Shown: positions 25,401 to 38,100 of the stretch, one piece after another | How the letters are laid out: each line of letters begins with the position of its first letter | Position numbering within the stretch: the first letter of the stretch is position 1 | From: Serpula lacrymans var. lacrymans S7.9 | Taxonomy: Eukaryota; Basidiomycota; Agaricomycetes; Boletales; Serpulaceae | Assembly: GCF_000218685.1 (NCBI RefSeq) | Contig: NW_006763298.1 | Coordinates: 1,646,869 to 1,710,868 of the forward strand | Direction of reading: 5' to 3' | DNA: 64,000 bases | Notes under the pieces: generated by a model | What the model was told of the DNA's origin: nothing | The model's database searches: none | The model's input: the letters and a program-made list of their open reading frames with translations, nothing else | Translations under genes and position numbers: made by a program

Positions 25401-26733
25401 CACGCAGGCCATGTAACTCGAGAGATGGATAGTACAAACGTCCCCCACAGACCTTTGGGCGGCTATGGCCATGATCGTTCCATCGGCGTCAACTCGGTTC
25501 CTGCCACGGGATTTCATTTACCATGACAGCGATATGAACGCGATTGTCAGCAGCAAATCAGAGGAGGCTAGCGTAACAGACAGAGAAGAACTGACAGAAT
25601 GTGGCAGAGACTATTATTAGAGGCGGTGGAAAGTCAAAGATGAGGCTGTGTGAAGGAAAGATTCTGAGGGGGCTTGCCAGGTAAACGTCCTGGAAGTGGA
25701 GGGAAAATGACTGCTGTAGAGTAAGGTTTTACTGTAAGATGATCGTGACCAATTCATAGATCATGCGATGCCGGTGGATCATTGATTCCATTCATCTTCG
25801 ATTTTGTTTCCAGCGGGGAGCTTGGTTTTGCAATCCTGTGGGAAGATGGAAGATGGTAGGGCTGATGCGCGGTTCCGAGGATAGAGTGAGGAGCGTCTAG
25901 CAGCCGAACAGCAACTTAAGCATACTGGTATATGCACCATCGACGAGTTGAACAGTCCAAGTTGTGGTCTGAGGTTAGGAAGATGTGACTGACACTACCC
26001 AAATTACGTACGTCTCTGATCAAGATGATAGTTGTGGGCGCTAACTACGTTCCTTACTTGTACTCCAGACCAATGCATGCATCGATGATGGTTTGTTCCC
26101 GAATTACATCTTTGATGTTACTGAAACAAGTCATGCGTTGGAGCTAGGTGGGTCAAAGAGCTTTTTGGATGATGATATCTCACTCGCTCACTGTGCACAT
26201 CTTTGAAATTCTCTGCTTTCAGACACAGCCCCCTCTCCACGAAGCCACACAGAGTCCATTTCGTGCATCGCTCGTGGGTACACCATCGACTTGTATATCT
26301 CCTTCTCGCCATTCGTGAGCTCAATACGGACGCCAGCCAAAGCAATGCCAATGATCCTCTGCGACGATTTGACGAGACGTAGATAGATGCGAACGGTTGC
26401 CAATGTCCAGTGATACATATTTCAAGAAGTTGTCTCTTCCACTTCTACAAAGAGCCATGGCCAAGTCTCATCAGAAGATGGCACAGCTGTAAGTAGAGTT
26501 CACGAGTCCAAACACGACATGATCTTCTCAGCATGTCACCGGTGGAGACATCCCGGCAACCCGGCCCACTCGCATTTCTCCCCTATAGCGCCTTGCCCAG
26601 TATGGCTATCATGAGCTCTTTGCAAATGCATGTCCTTTTATGTACTTAAAGTTATCTCTAGTAAAGCGCTCGTTCATATAGCGTCTGGAGTAAAAAGGCT
26701 CTATGCCGCGCTCTAACCACCCAGGTATCTCCC
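22485..26733. other. Gene-poor 4.2-kb region
   Basis: This includes the GH30 promoter and the upstream region of the DUF6533-type gene. I searched both strands. Open frames reach 143 aa, but none shows a domain, a run of joinable exons or a transposon motif (for example 23941-24273, 24888-25286 with a His run, and 26118-26418, all on minus). It may hold an unrecognised gene or noncoding RNA. Confidence 0.45.
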
Positions 26734-28889
26734 ATGTCTAATACTCAGTGCGTTTCTCTTCGATATTGCAAGCCTCTGAGTTTCAGGCATCGCTGACGGG
26801 TTTCATCCAAGCTTCATACAGTTTTGTATCCAATACTCCAGCATCGGTCAGTTTGTTCTCTACCCTCCCCACCCGTTCGAACGACGCGCTTATATCTGAC
26901 CGCAGCTCTCCTCTACTACGACTACTACCTCACCTTTCCCGCAGAGGTGAAGTACATCTGGGGTGCAAAATTCAAAACATCAACGGTCCTCTACGTGTGC
27001 TGTCGATACGCGTTGCTGGCGAATGTGCTCTATCTACTGGCTATTGCGCATGTCCTCAAAGAGGTGACGAGATCCTTACTTTGCTTTGGACTATGTTGAC
27101 GATGTCTTCCCCCTCTCCTTTGTTTAGTGCGGCTTTTTCATTTTTGGTTTCTCAGCACTTGTCGCGTCTGACCATGTAGCTCCGTAGTTGCAACGTTTGG
27201 TATACAGTCAACGGCTATCTGAGTATAGTCGGTCGAGCGGCCGTCCTCGGTAAGTCCTCCTCTCCTTTCCTCACTTCTTTCACCCACCCCCACTCCACAG
27301 CCATCTTCGCAGCGCGCACTTGGGCGGTCTGCAGTCGAAGCAAAGCGGTCCTCTTCGCGCTCGGATCTCTAGCGACGGCGTGTATTGGGTTGGATTTTGT
27401 GGGTATCGTCCTTTTTTATTTGTTTATTTTCTCCCCGTTCATACGAGTGCGGGCGGTGATGAATGAGACTCACCAAGGCTTTGTTGTTAGTGGCACGTCA
27501 CCGGCGTCAAGTGTTCGGGGCCGAGTTCACCTAGTAGCCATATGTAAGTTCATTTTTGTTTTTTTACCGGTTTGACTTTATGCTGACACTTTCTTAACCT
27601 TGACAGATGTACGTCGTTCATTTTCTCTCTTGGACACTATCGAGAACCGAGGCTAAACACTTAATCTACAAACAGCCAACACCTCGCTATCCATCCTCGT
27701 CTGCATCTTCGAATGCACCGCAACGGTCATCACCATCGTTCGATGCATGCAAGCCCTGCAGATGCTGAAGAAAAACGGGCGTCGTCCCCAGGAGAGTAAT
27801 ATCATGTATTTTATGCTCAAAGAAGGTGTGTGCATCCCACCGCCTACCATCTACTTTCTAACGCTATGGGCGCTGTGGATAGGTCTATTGTACTTTTGGT
27901 GAGTAACCTTCTTCCCCGCGTCCCGTGACCTAATGCTAATGACGTCAATGGCGATGACAGCGGTGTGTTCATATTCACGTTCACAGCTGTCGTTTTAAAC
28001 TTTGTGAGTGCCTCATAGCTATTTTTCTCTGTTTGGCACGGCGACCTGATGCTGATGACGGTGATCTGCAGGAAGAACCCGTACGTCTTTCTCACCCACT
28101 CTAACTTTAGTTTATGTCCATGCTCATTAACCCCGCCTTTTCCATTCGCCGCTCGCTGATCTCCCTTGCGCCCTCCCCTTTCTTTATTCGATCCCCCTGA
28201 CAGACCGGCTTTTTTGGAAGCCTGCTCAACGCGCTCACTCTCCCGTACGTCCGCCAGTCCCCTTGTCGTCATTAGCACTACCCTAGCTCACCTCGCCCCC
28301 AACCAGCATCTCAGGCCTCCTCTCCGCCCGCCTCCTCCTCCACCTCCGCGCATGGAGCCAGCGCCACCTCGTCTCGCTATCGCGGGACGAGCACGGTCTG
28401 GGGGACGCCGATGGCGGGAACCCGCACGAACCCCGCACCCGCCGCAAGGGCGCTCGCGGTGGGTATGCACACGGGCACGACAAGGGGCAGCTCCCGTCGT
28501 TCCACGCCGCCACTGTGCGCACGGAGTCGGATGTGGAGATGGATGTGGGGATGGACGGGTTTGGGGGAGATCCGGTGGGGAATGTGATGCGTGACCCGGA
28601 GCTGTCGATGGGGTGGGGTGTGGCGGGGCCTTCGGGGCCGGGTTCGAAGCCGGAGGCGTCGAGGTGGAGGGAGGGGGGTGGGGAGGTGAGGCAGGTGAGG
28701 AGGGGCGAGAAAGAGGACGGTGGGAGTGGTGGCGCGGAGGGTGTAGAGTCGATCTCGTTGAGATCCATCGACGCGGATTTGGAGGGGGTTGGTGTGTGTG
28801 ATTCATATGACAGCACTGCGAAGCGGGAAGGGAAGAGGAGGGATATGGGAGAAGGGCCGGTGCATGTGGTGATTCCGTCTGATGTCTGA
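26734..28889 (+). CDS. DUF6533-type multi-pass membrane protein
   Basis: Twelve exons (438 aa): 26734-26747, 26812-26846, 26906-27063, 27180-27249, 27301-27402, 27448-27543, 27676-27825, 27883-27898, 27961-28003, 28072-28080, 28204-28244, 28307-28889. The N-terminal motif IALLYYDYYLTFPAEVKYIW is the signature of the agaricomycete DUF6533 family. Further segments, GYLSIVGRAAVLAIFAARTW and SLSILVCIFECTATVITIV, are typical of its 6-7 transmembrane-helix body. A Gly/Glu/Arg-rich cytosolic tail follows. The family is very large in mushrooms and has no known function. Exons of 14, 16 and 9 nt are present; the 9-nt exon encodes E-E-P. The first exon and the 27544-27675 intron are the least certain parts. 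Confidence 0.78.
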
Positions 28890-29773
28890 ATGCTCGACGC
28901 TCGGGCTTATATTTTCACTTGATTTGGATTAAACTATATAACTTGAGACACTCAATACGTCCCTCCCTCCTTCTCGCATTTCCTACACACGCTACGATAC
29001 GATGCCATGTAGATGCATACTCAAACTCTTAACTCTTGACGAAAATAAGGGTTTGTATTGGATTTTTTGTGCTTTGGATAATGTATAGAACCTTGTGTTA
29101 TGCCTTCTTGTTATTTAGACGTCATATCGAGCTCCTTTGACAACTTCAACGTAGCGAGAGTCAACTCTAGCAGGCGTGGCCAAGTAGGGTATTCAAGAAG
29201 GGAAGCATCTATATGCCGTTGGTGGGAGGAAATCACATGGACTAGTCATGATGACATGGAGTGGGAGTAAACGTCGAGTGTAAGCAAAGCATTTGGAAGC
29301 GTCAAAACATTGAAAAGTGTACAAACACACTACACCCCGCTGTGATCTGTGGATGTAGGCAAAGGATGGGTGGCTGTCGTGGTGGGTGATGGCGAGGGTG
29401 CGCCAGCGAGAGCAGACAGAGGAGACGAGCAGCTCAAAGTCGGGTGTGGCTGTGCTGTGACATCACAGGTTATTCATCGATGTCCTTGTACCGACAACAC
29501 ACAACTTGAGTTGACGTCATGCGACATCACGCTACATCATTGCTACCTCTCTGGAATTCTGTCGAGTCTATATAACCCTCACGTTCGCTGCCATGTACCG
29601 TACACTGTTCTTTTCCCTCTTTTCTATTACAGATTCCAATGCCTTATACGGCTGTGTGTGAATTTCCCTGATCCCTGAGGACATGGTGTCGTGTGGCTGT
29701 GGTGTGACATGACACGGACTATTGCAGTGATGTTTGCGTGAGGATAAGGCTGGAGAGTTGCTTCCTATCCATC
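28890..29773. other. Intergenic region
   Basis: 3' flank of the DUF6533-type gene and upstream region of the 979-aa gene. A sequence reading TATATAA lies at about 29568-29575, some 200 bp before the start codon, and could be its TATA element. Nothing else seen. Confidence 0.4.
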
Positions 29774-32765
29774 ATGCAGCCACACTCTCCCGTAGAGTCT
29801 GGCTTTATGCCCAGGAAAGAGTTCATCCGCGACCAACGAACAACAAACGCTTTCTGTCTCCTCGCTTTCTCTGCATCCAGCCTCATCAGACTCTATTCCT
29901 TCCCCGTCCCCCTCATCGACGCCCTCCGCGTCCTCTTTGACCACTTCTATCTCTCCGTCGCATTCCGCCAGGACTCCGCTCAGAACCTCTGCGAGTTCAC
30001 CCTCGACGCAAAACCATGGGCGTCCCCAAAGAGCGTAAAGACAGAGCGCATCATCGTCGACATCCTTGCAACCATATACAGACACGGCTACTCCTATGTC
30101 TCCACCATCGACTATGGCCGTGAGCACGACGATCGTCTCGCAATCGCCTTCTCAAGGCCCTCCTCTCCCACTCCCTCCCCGCCCCATTCCATGTATCCCA
30201 TCCCTGCTGGCTCAGGGAGCAACATATCCCATCAGACTGGCTCTAAACCCGAGAAACGTGTCCCCTTTGCCATCTCCTTCGTCTCTGCTAAAATACTTCG
30301 TGTCATATACCCCCCCCTCCACTCCACCCCCGCCATCCTACAGGCAGTCAGGGCCTCTTGGCCTCGTGGCGTCGTCTCAGAGAAAAAAGTAGGTGACGCG
30401 TCATACGAATTCAAGCTCAAGGGCTACAAATGTCCGTCCTTCTCGCCCCTTCCCTTGTCCTATATTGACCTATGCTACTCCAGGGTTCCAGGAAGACACC
30501 TTTGCAACTGACTCCCTCCGCCACATCCTCTCCCTCCTCTCCTCCCTCGACACACACGCCTTTTCCCTCGTCGCATCCCTCTCCCTCTCAAACCGCTCCC
30601 GCGTCAAGGACCTCTGGATATTCACAGGCGCAGGCTCTTCCGATATCCCAGACCAACAATGCTGGCCAGAGTCTCCCATCGCTACCATGAGCCATTCCGG
30701 TTCCTACCCAGAGCTCAAACCGAACCCCCTCTCTATACCGGAGCCTCCCGTCTACACGCCGGAGAAAGGCCTCCAGCCATCGCATCGGAGGATGGTCACA
30801 GCGCCCTCGGCCCCCTACCACGACCAGCAGGGCCCCTTTGCCCCATCACACACACCCCACTTCCTCTCGCGGGCACCGACGGAGAAGATCAAGCCACCAG
30901 CCCTCATCACCACCTCTGGTCTCTCCTCCCCAGGCCCCGCAGCGCTGCGCAAACCAGCGCCCAGAGCCCAGCTCCCCGTCTCTGTCGACCTCGACGCACG
31001 TGAGGAAGAGGACGAAGACGGAGAGGGAGAGCAACACGACCACTTCAACGCCGACCTCCCCAGCACCATTCCCAGCCCCGTCGAGAACATGACAGGCATA
31101 GGCACCATGGCAGCCTCCGCCCGCCGGCGCTTCTCCTCCCACCTCGCTTATGCGACGTCCACGCCTGCTGCTGCGGAGATGGACGACGACGACGAGGTGT
31201 TTGAGCAGCAGACGATTGACGTGAACGATTCGCGGTACCCCACGTTCCAGAACGGGAATGCCAGAGCCCGCTCACGTTCGCCCTCCTTCCAGCGCCGGCT
31301 CAGCGCCTTCAGACCAGCCTCGCGCCTGCGGATGTCCCTCACGCAATCAATGCACCACACCTCACAAAGCCTCGATTCGATGCCGCCTCACGCACGACAG
31401 TCGACGACCTCACGGGATGCCTCGCCCCCCTCGGCTGCCGCATCGCCACCACCACGACACGAAGAGGCGGGGATGCTGTTGAGCGCGGGGGCGTTTGGGG
31501 CGGACGAGGGGGATATGAGGGTTTCGGCGTTTTCGGCGAGGACGGATGCGACGTGTGAGATTCCTATCAAGTGGACGGGAACGGGGGTGGGGGCGAAGGA
31601 GGCGGGGATGGGGCAGGGTCAGGGACAGGGGTTGCATCGGACTTCGACGACGACGCCTGCGTTTCCGGGGGGCTGGGCCTCCTCTCCATCGCCTCATCCC
31701 GATGCCTCTAAAGTCAACAAGGGTGACAGAGATAGAACACCCTCCCCGCCCACCAACCCCAAACGCCCCAAACACGACGTCCCAGGGGCGGAAAGGTACA
31801 CGGACAGAGCGCTGCAGGACGTGGATGCGCGCGTTGCTTCGCCTGAGGTAGTGTGCGAGAGTGGGGAGGGGGCGAGGAGGAGCGAAGCTGGGTTTGTGGG
31901 GATGATGAGGTCGCCGGGGGTGTCGCCGACGAAGTCGACTTTTGACAGGTCTAGGGCGGGGACGAATCAGACGTTTGGTTCGAGCGAGCAGTATCAGTAC
32001 CCACACTCACACTTGCAGCACCAACATCAACAACCGCAGCACCAACCACAACAACCGCAACAGCAGCAACCACAACAGCCCCCACGTTCACCTACGAAAG
32101 GAGCCAGCGGGTGTAGCACGGGGACGGGGCATGGGTGGGTGTTGGTGAATGTAGAGGCGAGGGCGAATGTTGAGGAGCATGGTGGGCAGTCGCATACGCA
32201 TTCGAGGACGCACTCGCCGTCGCCTGCTGCGAATGGGCGGGTTCCGAAGGGGCAGGGAGGACAGGGACAGGGACACGCCTCGTCGATGGCGGCAGCTGCT
32301 AAAGCGACTGTGGTCATTGATGCTAAAGGCGCTGCGAAGAAGTCTTCCAATGGTGGTGCCAAGGAGAAGGAAAAGGACAGGGGGAAGGAGAAAGGGAAGG
32401 AGAAGCAAAAAAGCAAGGAGAAGTCGCCATCGTCGGGTTTACGAGGTTTTCTTTCTTTGTCGCCGCGGATGGGGAAGACGGGGAATGTGATGGGGAATGG
32501 AAATGGGAGTGGGAATGGGAATGGGAATGGACATGGGGAGCCTAGGCTGAAGTCGCGTGTGGATTATGATCATGCGAGACCGAAGTCGACGGAGCCGTTT
32601 GCGAATGGGGAGGGGGGACGGAGGGTGGGGGAGAGGGAGAGAGAGAAAGGCGAGAGGGATAAAGGAGAAGGGGAGAAGGGGAAGATACGGAATAAACTGA
32701 TGCGCATCGGGGTGAATGAGGTGTCGCCGAGGAGAGCAGATGAAAAGCGGCTCATGATTGACTGA
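29774..32765 (+). CDS. Conserved basidiomycete protein with low-complexity C-terminus
   Basis: Two exons, 29774-30431 and 30484-32765 (979 aa), with a 52-nt GT-AG intron that joins GYK to WFQEDTF in frame. The start chosen is the first ATG (MQPHSPVESGF). The first 330 residues look globular and evolutionarily constrained (NAFCLLAFSASSLIRLYSFP, SKSV-type KPWASPKSVKTERIIVDIL, STIDYGREHDDRLAIAFS, ILQAVRASWPRGVVSEKKVG, SRVKDLWIFTG). The remainder is Ser/Pro/Arg-rich and includes a Gln/His tract (about 31990-32080), a Lys/Glu repeat (about 32360-32420) and a Gly/Asn repeat (about 32490-32535). I do not recognise a named domain. The architecture suggests a scaffold or regulatory protein (inference). 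The long antisense frames here are shadows of the GC-rich repeats. Confidence 0.75.
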
Positions 32766-33623
32766 CGCGCCTCCTCCCACCCATCCCCTCCCTCTCCATC
32801 TCTCTTCGCATCCAACCCATCACATCGTTTTTCGTTAACGTCGCGGCATTATAATATGCCCTAGGACATTTTTTTAATCATACGGACCAGGAATAGGAAT
32901 CAGGACACATCCATTCTACCATTTTCCACTTCTACCATATTCCCTTCAACACAAGCACATCTCTTTTCATCGAGCCACTGGCAAAGGCTCCTCATACTCC
33001 ATATCTCACTATTATACCTATGCATCGATTTTTAGTATGTTTTTTTCGTTTATCTTAATCTTAGCTTAATCACGTTCGTTCTTTCTTTGGGTTTGACATG
33101 GTGTTCATCACAGTGTCGCCCGTTCACGCTCTTTTACTCGTCCTGTTTACTTGTCGCTTGCTTGCTTTTGCTTTTGTTTCTAGTCTGTCACTTTCATGCG
33201 GGTTTTTGATTTCTTGATTTTCACGACTCACGACCGCTCATGCTTGATTTACGAACCATGATACATATACTTGCCATTTCCCTTCTCCACTGGCTTCAAA
33301 GTCCATTCTTCACTTTTCTGCGCTGCGCAGGCTTCAGGCTTTTTTCGCCTTTTGATTTTTTTCGACGTGTATACTAGCTTAATAGCTTCAGCCACGGTTT
33401 AGATATGAAAATCTGGCATTACATACGATACGATATACTACGACAATGCATATGCATTGACATCATCATGGTTTTTGAATGCACGCGTCAAGCCATTTTC
33501 GGTTTTAACAGCATGTCATCATTATATTGAATTAGCTCGAAATCCAACCGCATTTCACACAAAAGCATATACTTTACCAACATCCAAGCTGCAATAAAGC
33601 ACTTATCACACAAAGCACAACTA
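32766..33623. other. Intergenic region at the edge of the transposon island
   Basis: 3' flank of the 979-aa gene, with T-rich stretches. No gene or repeat recognised until the inverted repeat starting at 33624. Confidence 0.5.
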
Positions 33624-33668
33624 ACTTTTGTCACACCCAAAATTGATGAAAAAGTCTGAAAGTAGATA

Positions 33669-34108
33669 CTTTGAGTGCAAAGACGCACAAAAAAGGAAGC
33701 CTCTGTTTGATGTCCGAGAGTTCTTATAAAAGATGACGAAATAGGAAAGGGAAAAACTCCTTGAGGGTTTTTAAAGAGGCCAATGGGACCGCATCGACCG
33801 ACTGAGCCTAAAGACGTTTTGAATCGGTTTCTTCCTTTGACAGTAGATACATGTGACTCAGAATTGTTAAGCTGCAGCTATAGCGCGGATAACAATAAAA
33901 TTATTTCCACTCAGACAAGGAAAGAAATCCCAAGCGATCAAGATGCAGCTAGAGTGAAAGCGGCGCAGAGTGATAAGACATCCGCAGGTACGACGAGCGG
34001 GGCAAATCACTAACAAGCGCAGCAGTTTACGATAGAACTCTCAGATTCCTACACGTCCATGCGGAGCACTCTACGTGAGGAAAACGCAAGAGGAGACTGT
34101 AGAATAAA
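33669..34108 (+). pseudogene. Fragment of gypsy gag 3' end and pol 5' end
   Basis: Closely related to 58340-58780 of the intact element: end of the zinc-knuckle region (FECKDAQKRKP), the gag stop, then PHRPTEPKDVLNRFLPLTVDT. Several substitutions and frameshifts are present, for example a stop inside the gag tail and small indels after 33990. Truncated by the gap. Confidence 0.8.
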
Positions 34109-34208
34109 NNNNNNNNNNNNNNNNNNNNNNNNNNNNNNNNNNNNNNNNNNNNNNNNNNNNNNNNNNNNNNNNNNNNNNNNNNNNNNNNNNNNNNNNNNNN
34201 NNNNNNNN
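34109..34208. other. Assembly gap (100 N)
   Basis: Run of N of a round length, so true size is probably unknown. It lies within the inverted-repeat element. Confidence 0.99.
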
Positions 34209-34654
34209 TGATGATGTTCACCTCATAGTCCACTTTTTCTATTCAAACAGTGTTTGAGGCGATGTTTTTGATATTGTCAAAAATGCTTTACATTCTTGTT
34301 TCCGGCAATTTTTTTAGATGTAGTCTTTTGCTGAGAAAAGAGAACATTGCCGCACAAAACATAGTATCAATGGAAATATGTCAATAAAATTACAGTATTC
34401 TGACAATCTTGTAGGTCCAAAAATACAATCAAATATTTTAACTACTTTCAGACTTTTTCATCAATTTTGGGTGTGACAAAAGTCTGTTATGCTTGGTGTG
34501 TATTAACTAAATAAGGTTGAGTATATGGCCACCAAACTCTTGCAACATAGGCCTGAGGTGGCACCATTGCACAAGTATAGGGGTAAACCGGTCCAAGCAT
34601 AGAGGGTACAAGTTGCACTTGTCACAGCTTTGCTGCAACTGTCAGGTGCCTGCG

Positions 34655-34735
34655 GCACCTTAGGCAGAACTTTGAGGAGGCTCTCAGGGTCTTTCAGATG
34701 GGGTTTTTATGTTGTGAGAAATAGGTCTCAGAGAC
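34655..34735 (-). repeat. Half of a dispersed repeat (R3), split by the gypsy insertion
   Basis: Reverse complement of part of the intact copy at 43741-43950 (AGACCTATTTCTCAC ... CCCATCTGAAAGACC). It ends at the gypsy LTR with target-site bases GAGAC (34731-34735). The other half lies at 56110-56201. Confidence 0.75.
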
Positions 34736-35121
34736 TGTAAAACCTCTATCCCCTATACCGAGTTAACGGAGGGATAAAAGCTTAAATCAAACAAGTAGCG
34801 TTTTTCAAGTAGCGATTGAGAATTAATCAACAACTGAGGAAAGTATGTACATGATGGTCTACTATATATATGTTTCTGAAAGTCAGCCATGAGGCGCTGA
34901 CTGAGCTAACATGCAGTAGCCATGAGGCGCTGACTGATGTTCTTTGTAATAATTCTAGACTCGTGTCACGTGGTGGTCACGTGATCTGATATAACTATGT
35001 ATTATGTTATCCGCGCTAAAGCAGCAGCTTAACATATCTTATCTGTCATGTGATCAGATGTAAAAGAAAAAGAAAAAGAAACTTAGCGCTTAGACTAGCG
35101 CTTCTGGTTCAAGTCGTGACA
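34736..35121 (-). repeat. 3' LTR of copy 1 (386-bp variant)
   Basis: Sense LTR begins TGTCACGACTTGAACC and ends GGTTTTACA. It is 34 bp longer than the other LTR of the same element because a segment around CAGTCAGCGCCTCATGGCT is tandemly duplicated. The last codons and stop of pol (35090) lie inside it. Confidence 0.93.
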
Positions 35122-38100
35122 TTACCCCCTCCTTAGGACTTTCGTCCCGAAAGTAGGGGTCCATCTTTCCGTTTTCCCAATTGAACAGTTGTTTTCGGAC
35201 TCTAGTCGTTGTGAAGTTTTCGAAGGGTTGGAAATGTAATTGAAATCGGATCCGTCGGGGTGCACTAGGGTTGTTATCGTGGAATGTTTTTACTTTATCG
35301 GGTGAGTTGTTTAGATGTTGTTCGGGTTCCCACGTGCGTTCCTCTTTTGGATAGTTCTTCCAGTGTACTAAGTATTCCAATTTCCCCTTTTTTAGACGTG
35401 AGTCTAGAACTTCTTCGACTTCGTATTCTTCTTGTCCGTCCACTATTATCGGCGGTATTGGTTTAGGTTTCTGTTGGGAAGGGAATTGTGGTTCTTTGTA
35501 CGGTGTAAGCTTTATCTCGTTGAAAACTGGATGAATAGGTCGCCATGTCGGTGGTAGCGCTAATTTATATGCCGATTCGCCTATTTTTTCCAGTATTTCA
35601 AACGGACCGTGTCTCTTGTCGTCCAGTTTCTTCGCTGGTCGATCTGTTGAGATATTGGTCGCTTCTACGTACACCTTATCTCCTACTCTATATTCTACTG
35701 CTTCTCTTTTCTTCTTATCGTACTGCTTCTTCATCTGTTCAGCTGCCTTTTGCAGCGACTTTTCTGCTCTCTTCCTTGTTTCTGTCATTCTCTTTACGAA
35801 ATCTTCTGCATTTTCGTTCTTTACCCCCACTTTCACTACTTCCTGTGTTCTCGGATGATGTCCATGATTCAGGTAGAACGGGCTATATCCCGTCGCAGAA
35901 TGTTGTTTGTTATTGTAAGAGAATTCTGCTAGGGTAAGCCATTCTGCCCAATCATCTTGTTTGTGGTTTACGAAGATTCTGAGATACTGTTCTATCTCTT
36001 GATTGATCCTCTCTGTCTGTCCATCCGTTTGTGGATGCCAAGCCGTTGATGGGTTCGCTTTTATCTGAAGGAGTGTATGTAGATCTTTCATGAATTTCGA
36101 AACGAATTGCGGTCCCCGATCTGAGATGATCTTTTTGGGTATGCCATGGTTCCTGAATACATGATCTCTAAATAGTCGTGCCACTCCTTCTGATGTGATC
36201 TCCATCTGCGTGGGAATTACCTTGATCATTTTTGTGAACCGATCTACTATTACCATTATCATGTTATATCCATTTGATTCTGGTAATGGTCCGATCAGAT
36301 CTACCGATATGATCTGCCACGGTTTATCCGGGATCTCATTTGGATGAAGCGGTGCTGCTTTCTTTTTGTGGTCTGTTTTGGTTCTTTGGCAGACTTCGCA
36401 TCCATCTACGTATCTCGTGATATCTCTGTCCATATAGGGCCACCAGTATTGTCGAGTAATTAGCTCCTTTGTCTTATATCTTCCTGGATGGCCTGCAATA
36501 ACAGAGTCGTGGTTTCGTCGGATAATTTCTTCCCTTAACGCGGCATCCTTCGGTACATAGATCCTGCCTTTGAATACTATGCAACCGTCTTCGTCTAGCC
36601 AACCATCCTCTCTCCTCTCTATCTTTCCTTTCATCTTTTTTATCAGCTCATCTACATTTCCCTTTCTTTTTGTAATCCACTTTGAAATCTCCAATTCTTT
36701 CTCTTGACTGTCTGCGATCTCTTGTCTTTGTTCCGGAGAGAGAGTCATTCTTACAAATAGTTTCTCATCCAGTAGTATGACGTCTTCGTTGTCGTTTTCT
36801 CCTTTGTTATGATCTGATCGCCTTGAGAGAAGATCTGCTTTTATATGCTTCCTTCCTGGCATATGATGTATCGTGAAATGATACTGGCTCAACTCTGTCA
36901 TCCACCGCGCCTGTCTCCTGTTCAACTTCTTGGGTTCTTTGAAATACAGCAGATTTTGATGATCTGTCCATATTTCAAATTCCTCTTCTGCGTCTATTAA
37001 GTAATGTCTCCATTCGTTAAGTGCCGTCATGATGGCAAGAAGTTCTTTGTCATAGATCTCGTAATTGCGTTCTGTGGGGTTTAACGCTTTGGAGAGATAT
37101 GCAATTGGCTTCCAGTCATCTTTTTGTCTTTGTGATAAGACAGCACCCATAGCGAAGTCACTACTATCTGCTTCTACTTTGTATTGGCCATGTGGTACTG
37201 GGAGAGCTAACACCGGGGCTGAAGCTACACGTTGTTTTAATGTGTTAAATGCTTCTTGTTGTTCATTTCCCCAAATGAAGTCCTCTTTTCCCGTTAACTT
37301 GGTCAATGGTTTGGCTACTTCCCCGAAGCCCTCTATGAACCTTTGATAGAAATTTACAAATCCCAAGAATGCTTGTATGTCTTTCTTATTTTTGCATTCT
37401 GGCCATTTGCTAATTCCTTCTACTTTCACCGGATCCATGCAAATTTCGTTTTCTGAGATGATCAGTCCCAGGTATTCTACTTTTGTCTGTTCGAAATCGC
37501 ATTTTTCTGGTTTAAGATAGAGATGATTTTTTCTCAGGATTTCTAACACACGTCGCGTCGTTGCTCGGTGCGTTTCTATATCCTTTGTGAATATCATGAT
37601 ATCATCTAGATATATGATTACTAATCCTTCATCTATCAACTCTCTAAAAAGCGTGTTCATCATCATTTGGAACGTGGCGGGGGAGTTTGTCAGTCCGAAG
37701 AACATGACTAGTGGTTCAAATAATCCCCGATTTGTCCTAAACGCCGCTTTATGCTCATCTCCTTCTCTCATTCGGATGTTATTATATCCCCATCTTACAT
37801 CCAACTTTGTGAAGTATTTGGCCCCACTCAATTTGTCTACTAGTTCCCCGATCAACGGAAGTGGATATCTATTTTTGATGGTGATATCGTTTAGCTTCCT
37901 ATAATCTTGAACTGGTCTCAACTTCCCGTCTTTCTTTTTAATGAAGAAGAATGGTGATGCGAACGGGGACTTCGATGGTCTTATCTGTCCCGATTCCAGA
38001 TTCTCTTTTAGGAACGCATCTAGTTCTTCTTGCTCTCCTCTTGCCAATGGATAGATCTTGCAATCTAGGGAGTGATCTCCCGGTATTAGTTCGATTGCGT

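Larger units (their letters stand above)
33624..34483. mobile_element. Small inverted-repeat element containing a gypsy fragment and an assembly gap
   Basis: 42-bp arms, 33624-33665 and 34442-34483, are exact reverse complements (ACTTTTGTCACACCC...). Similarity continues weakly outward (left CACAAAGCACAACTA, right complement CACCAAGCATAACAG), so the true ends may lie a few tens of bases further out. The interior holds a gypsy gag/pol fragment, a 100-N gap and about 230 bp of AT-rich sequence. It could be a MITE-like DNA element that captured, or was hit by, a retrotransposon piece. Confidence 0.6.

Noticed and set aside
27604..27605. A possible 2-nt exon (AT) between an AG acceptor and a GTACGT donor inside intron 6 of the DUF6533-type gene
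   Set aside because: It fits the splice signals, but skipping it gives an equally good frame (single 132-nt intron), so the simpler model was kept.
28166..28816. Long overlapping frames on both strands near the end of the DUF6533-type gene
   Set aside because: GC-rich, Pro/Arg/Ser-biased shadows of the last exon (28307-28889), whose frame is supported by splicing and by the membrane core upstream.
31410..32815. Minus-strand and alternative plus-strand frames of 100-200 aa in the 979-aa gene
   Set aside because: Low-complexity shadows of Gln/His, Lys/Glu and Gly/Asn repeats; no independent start, splice sites or domain.
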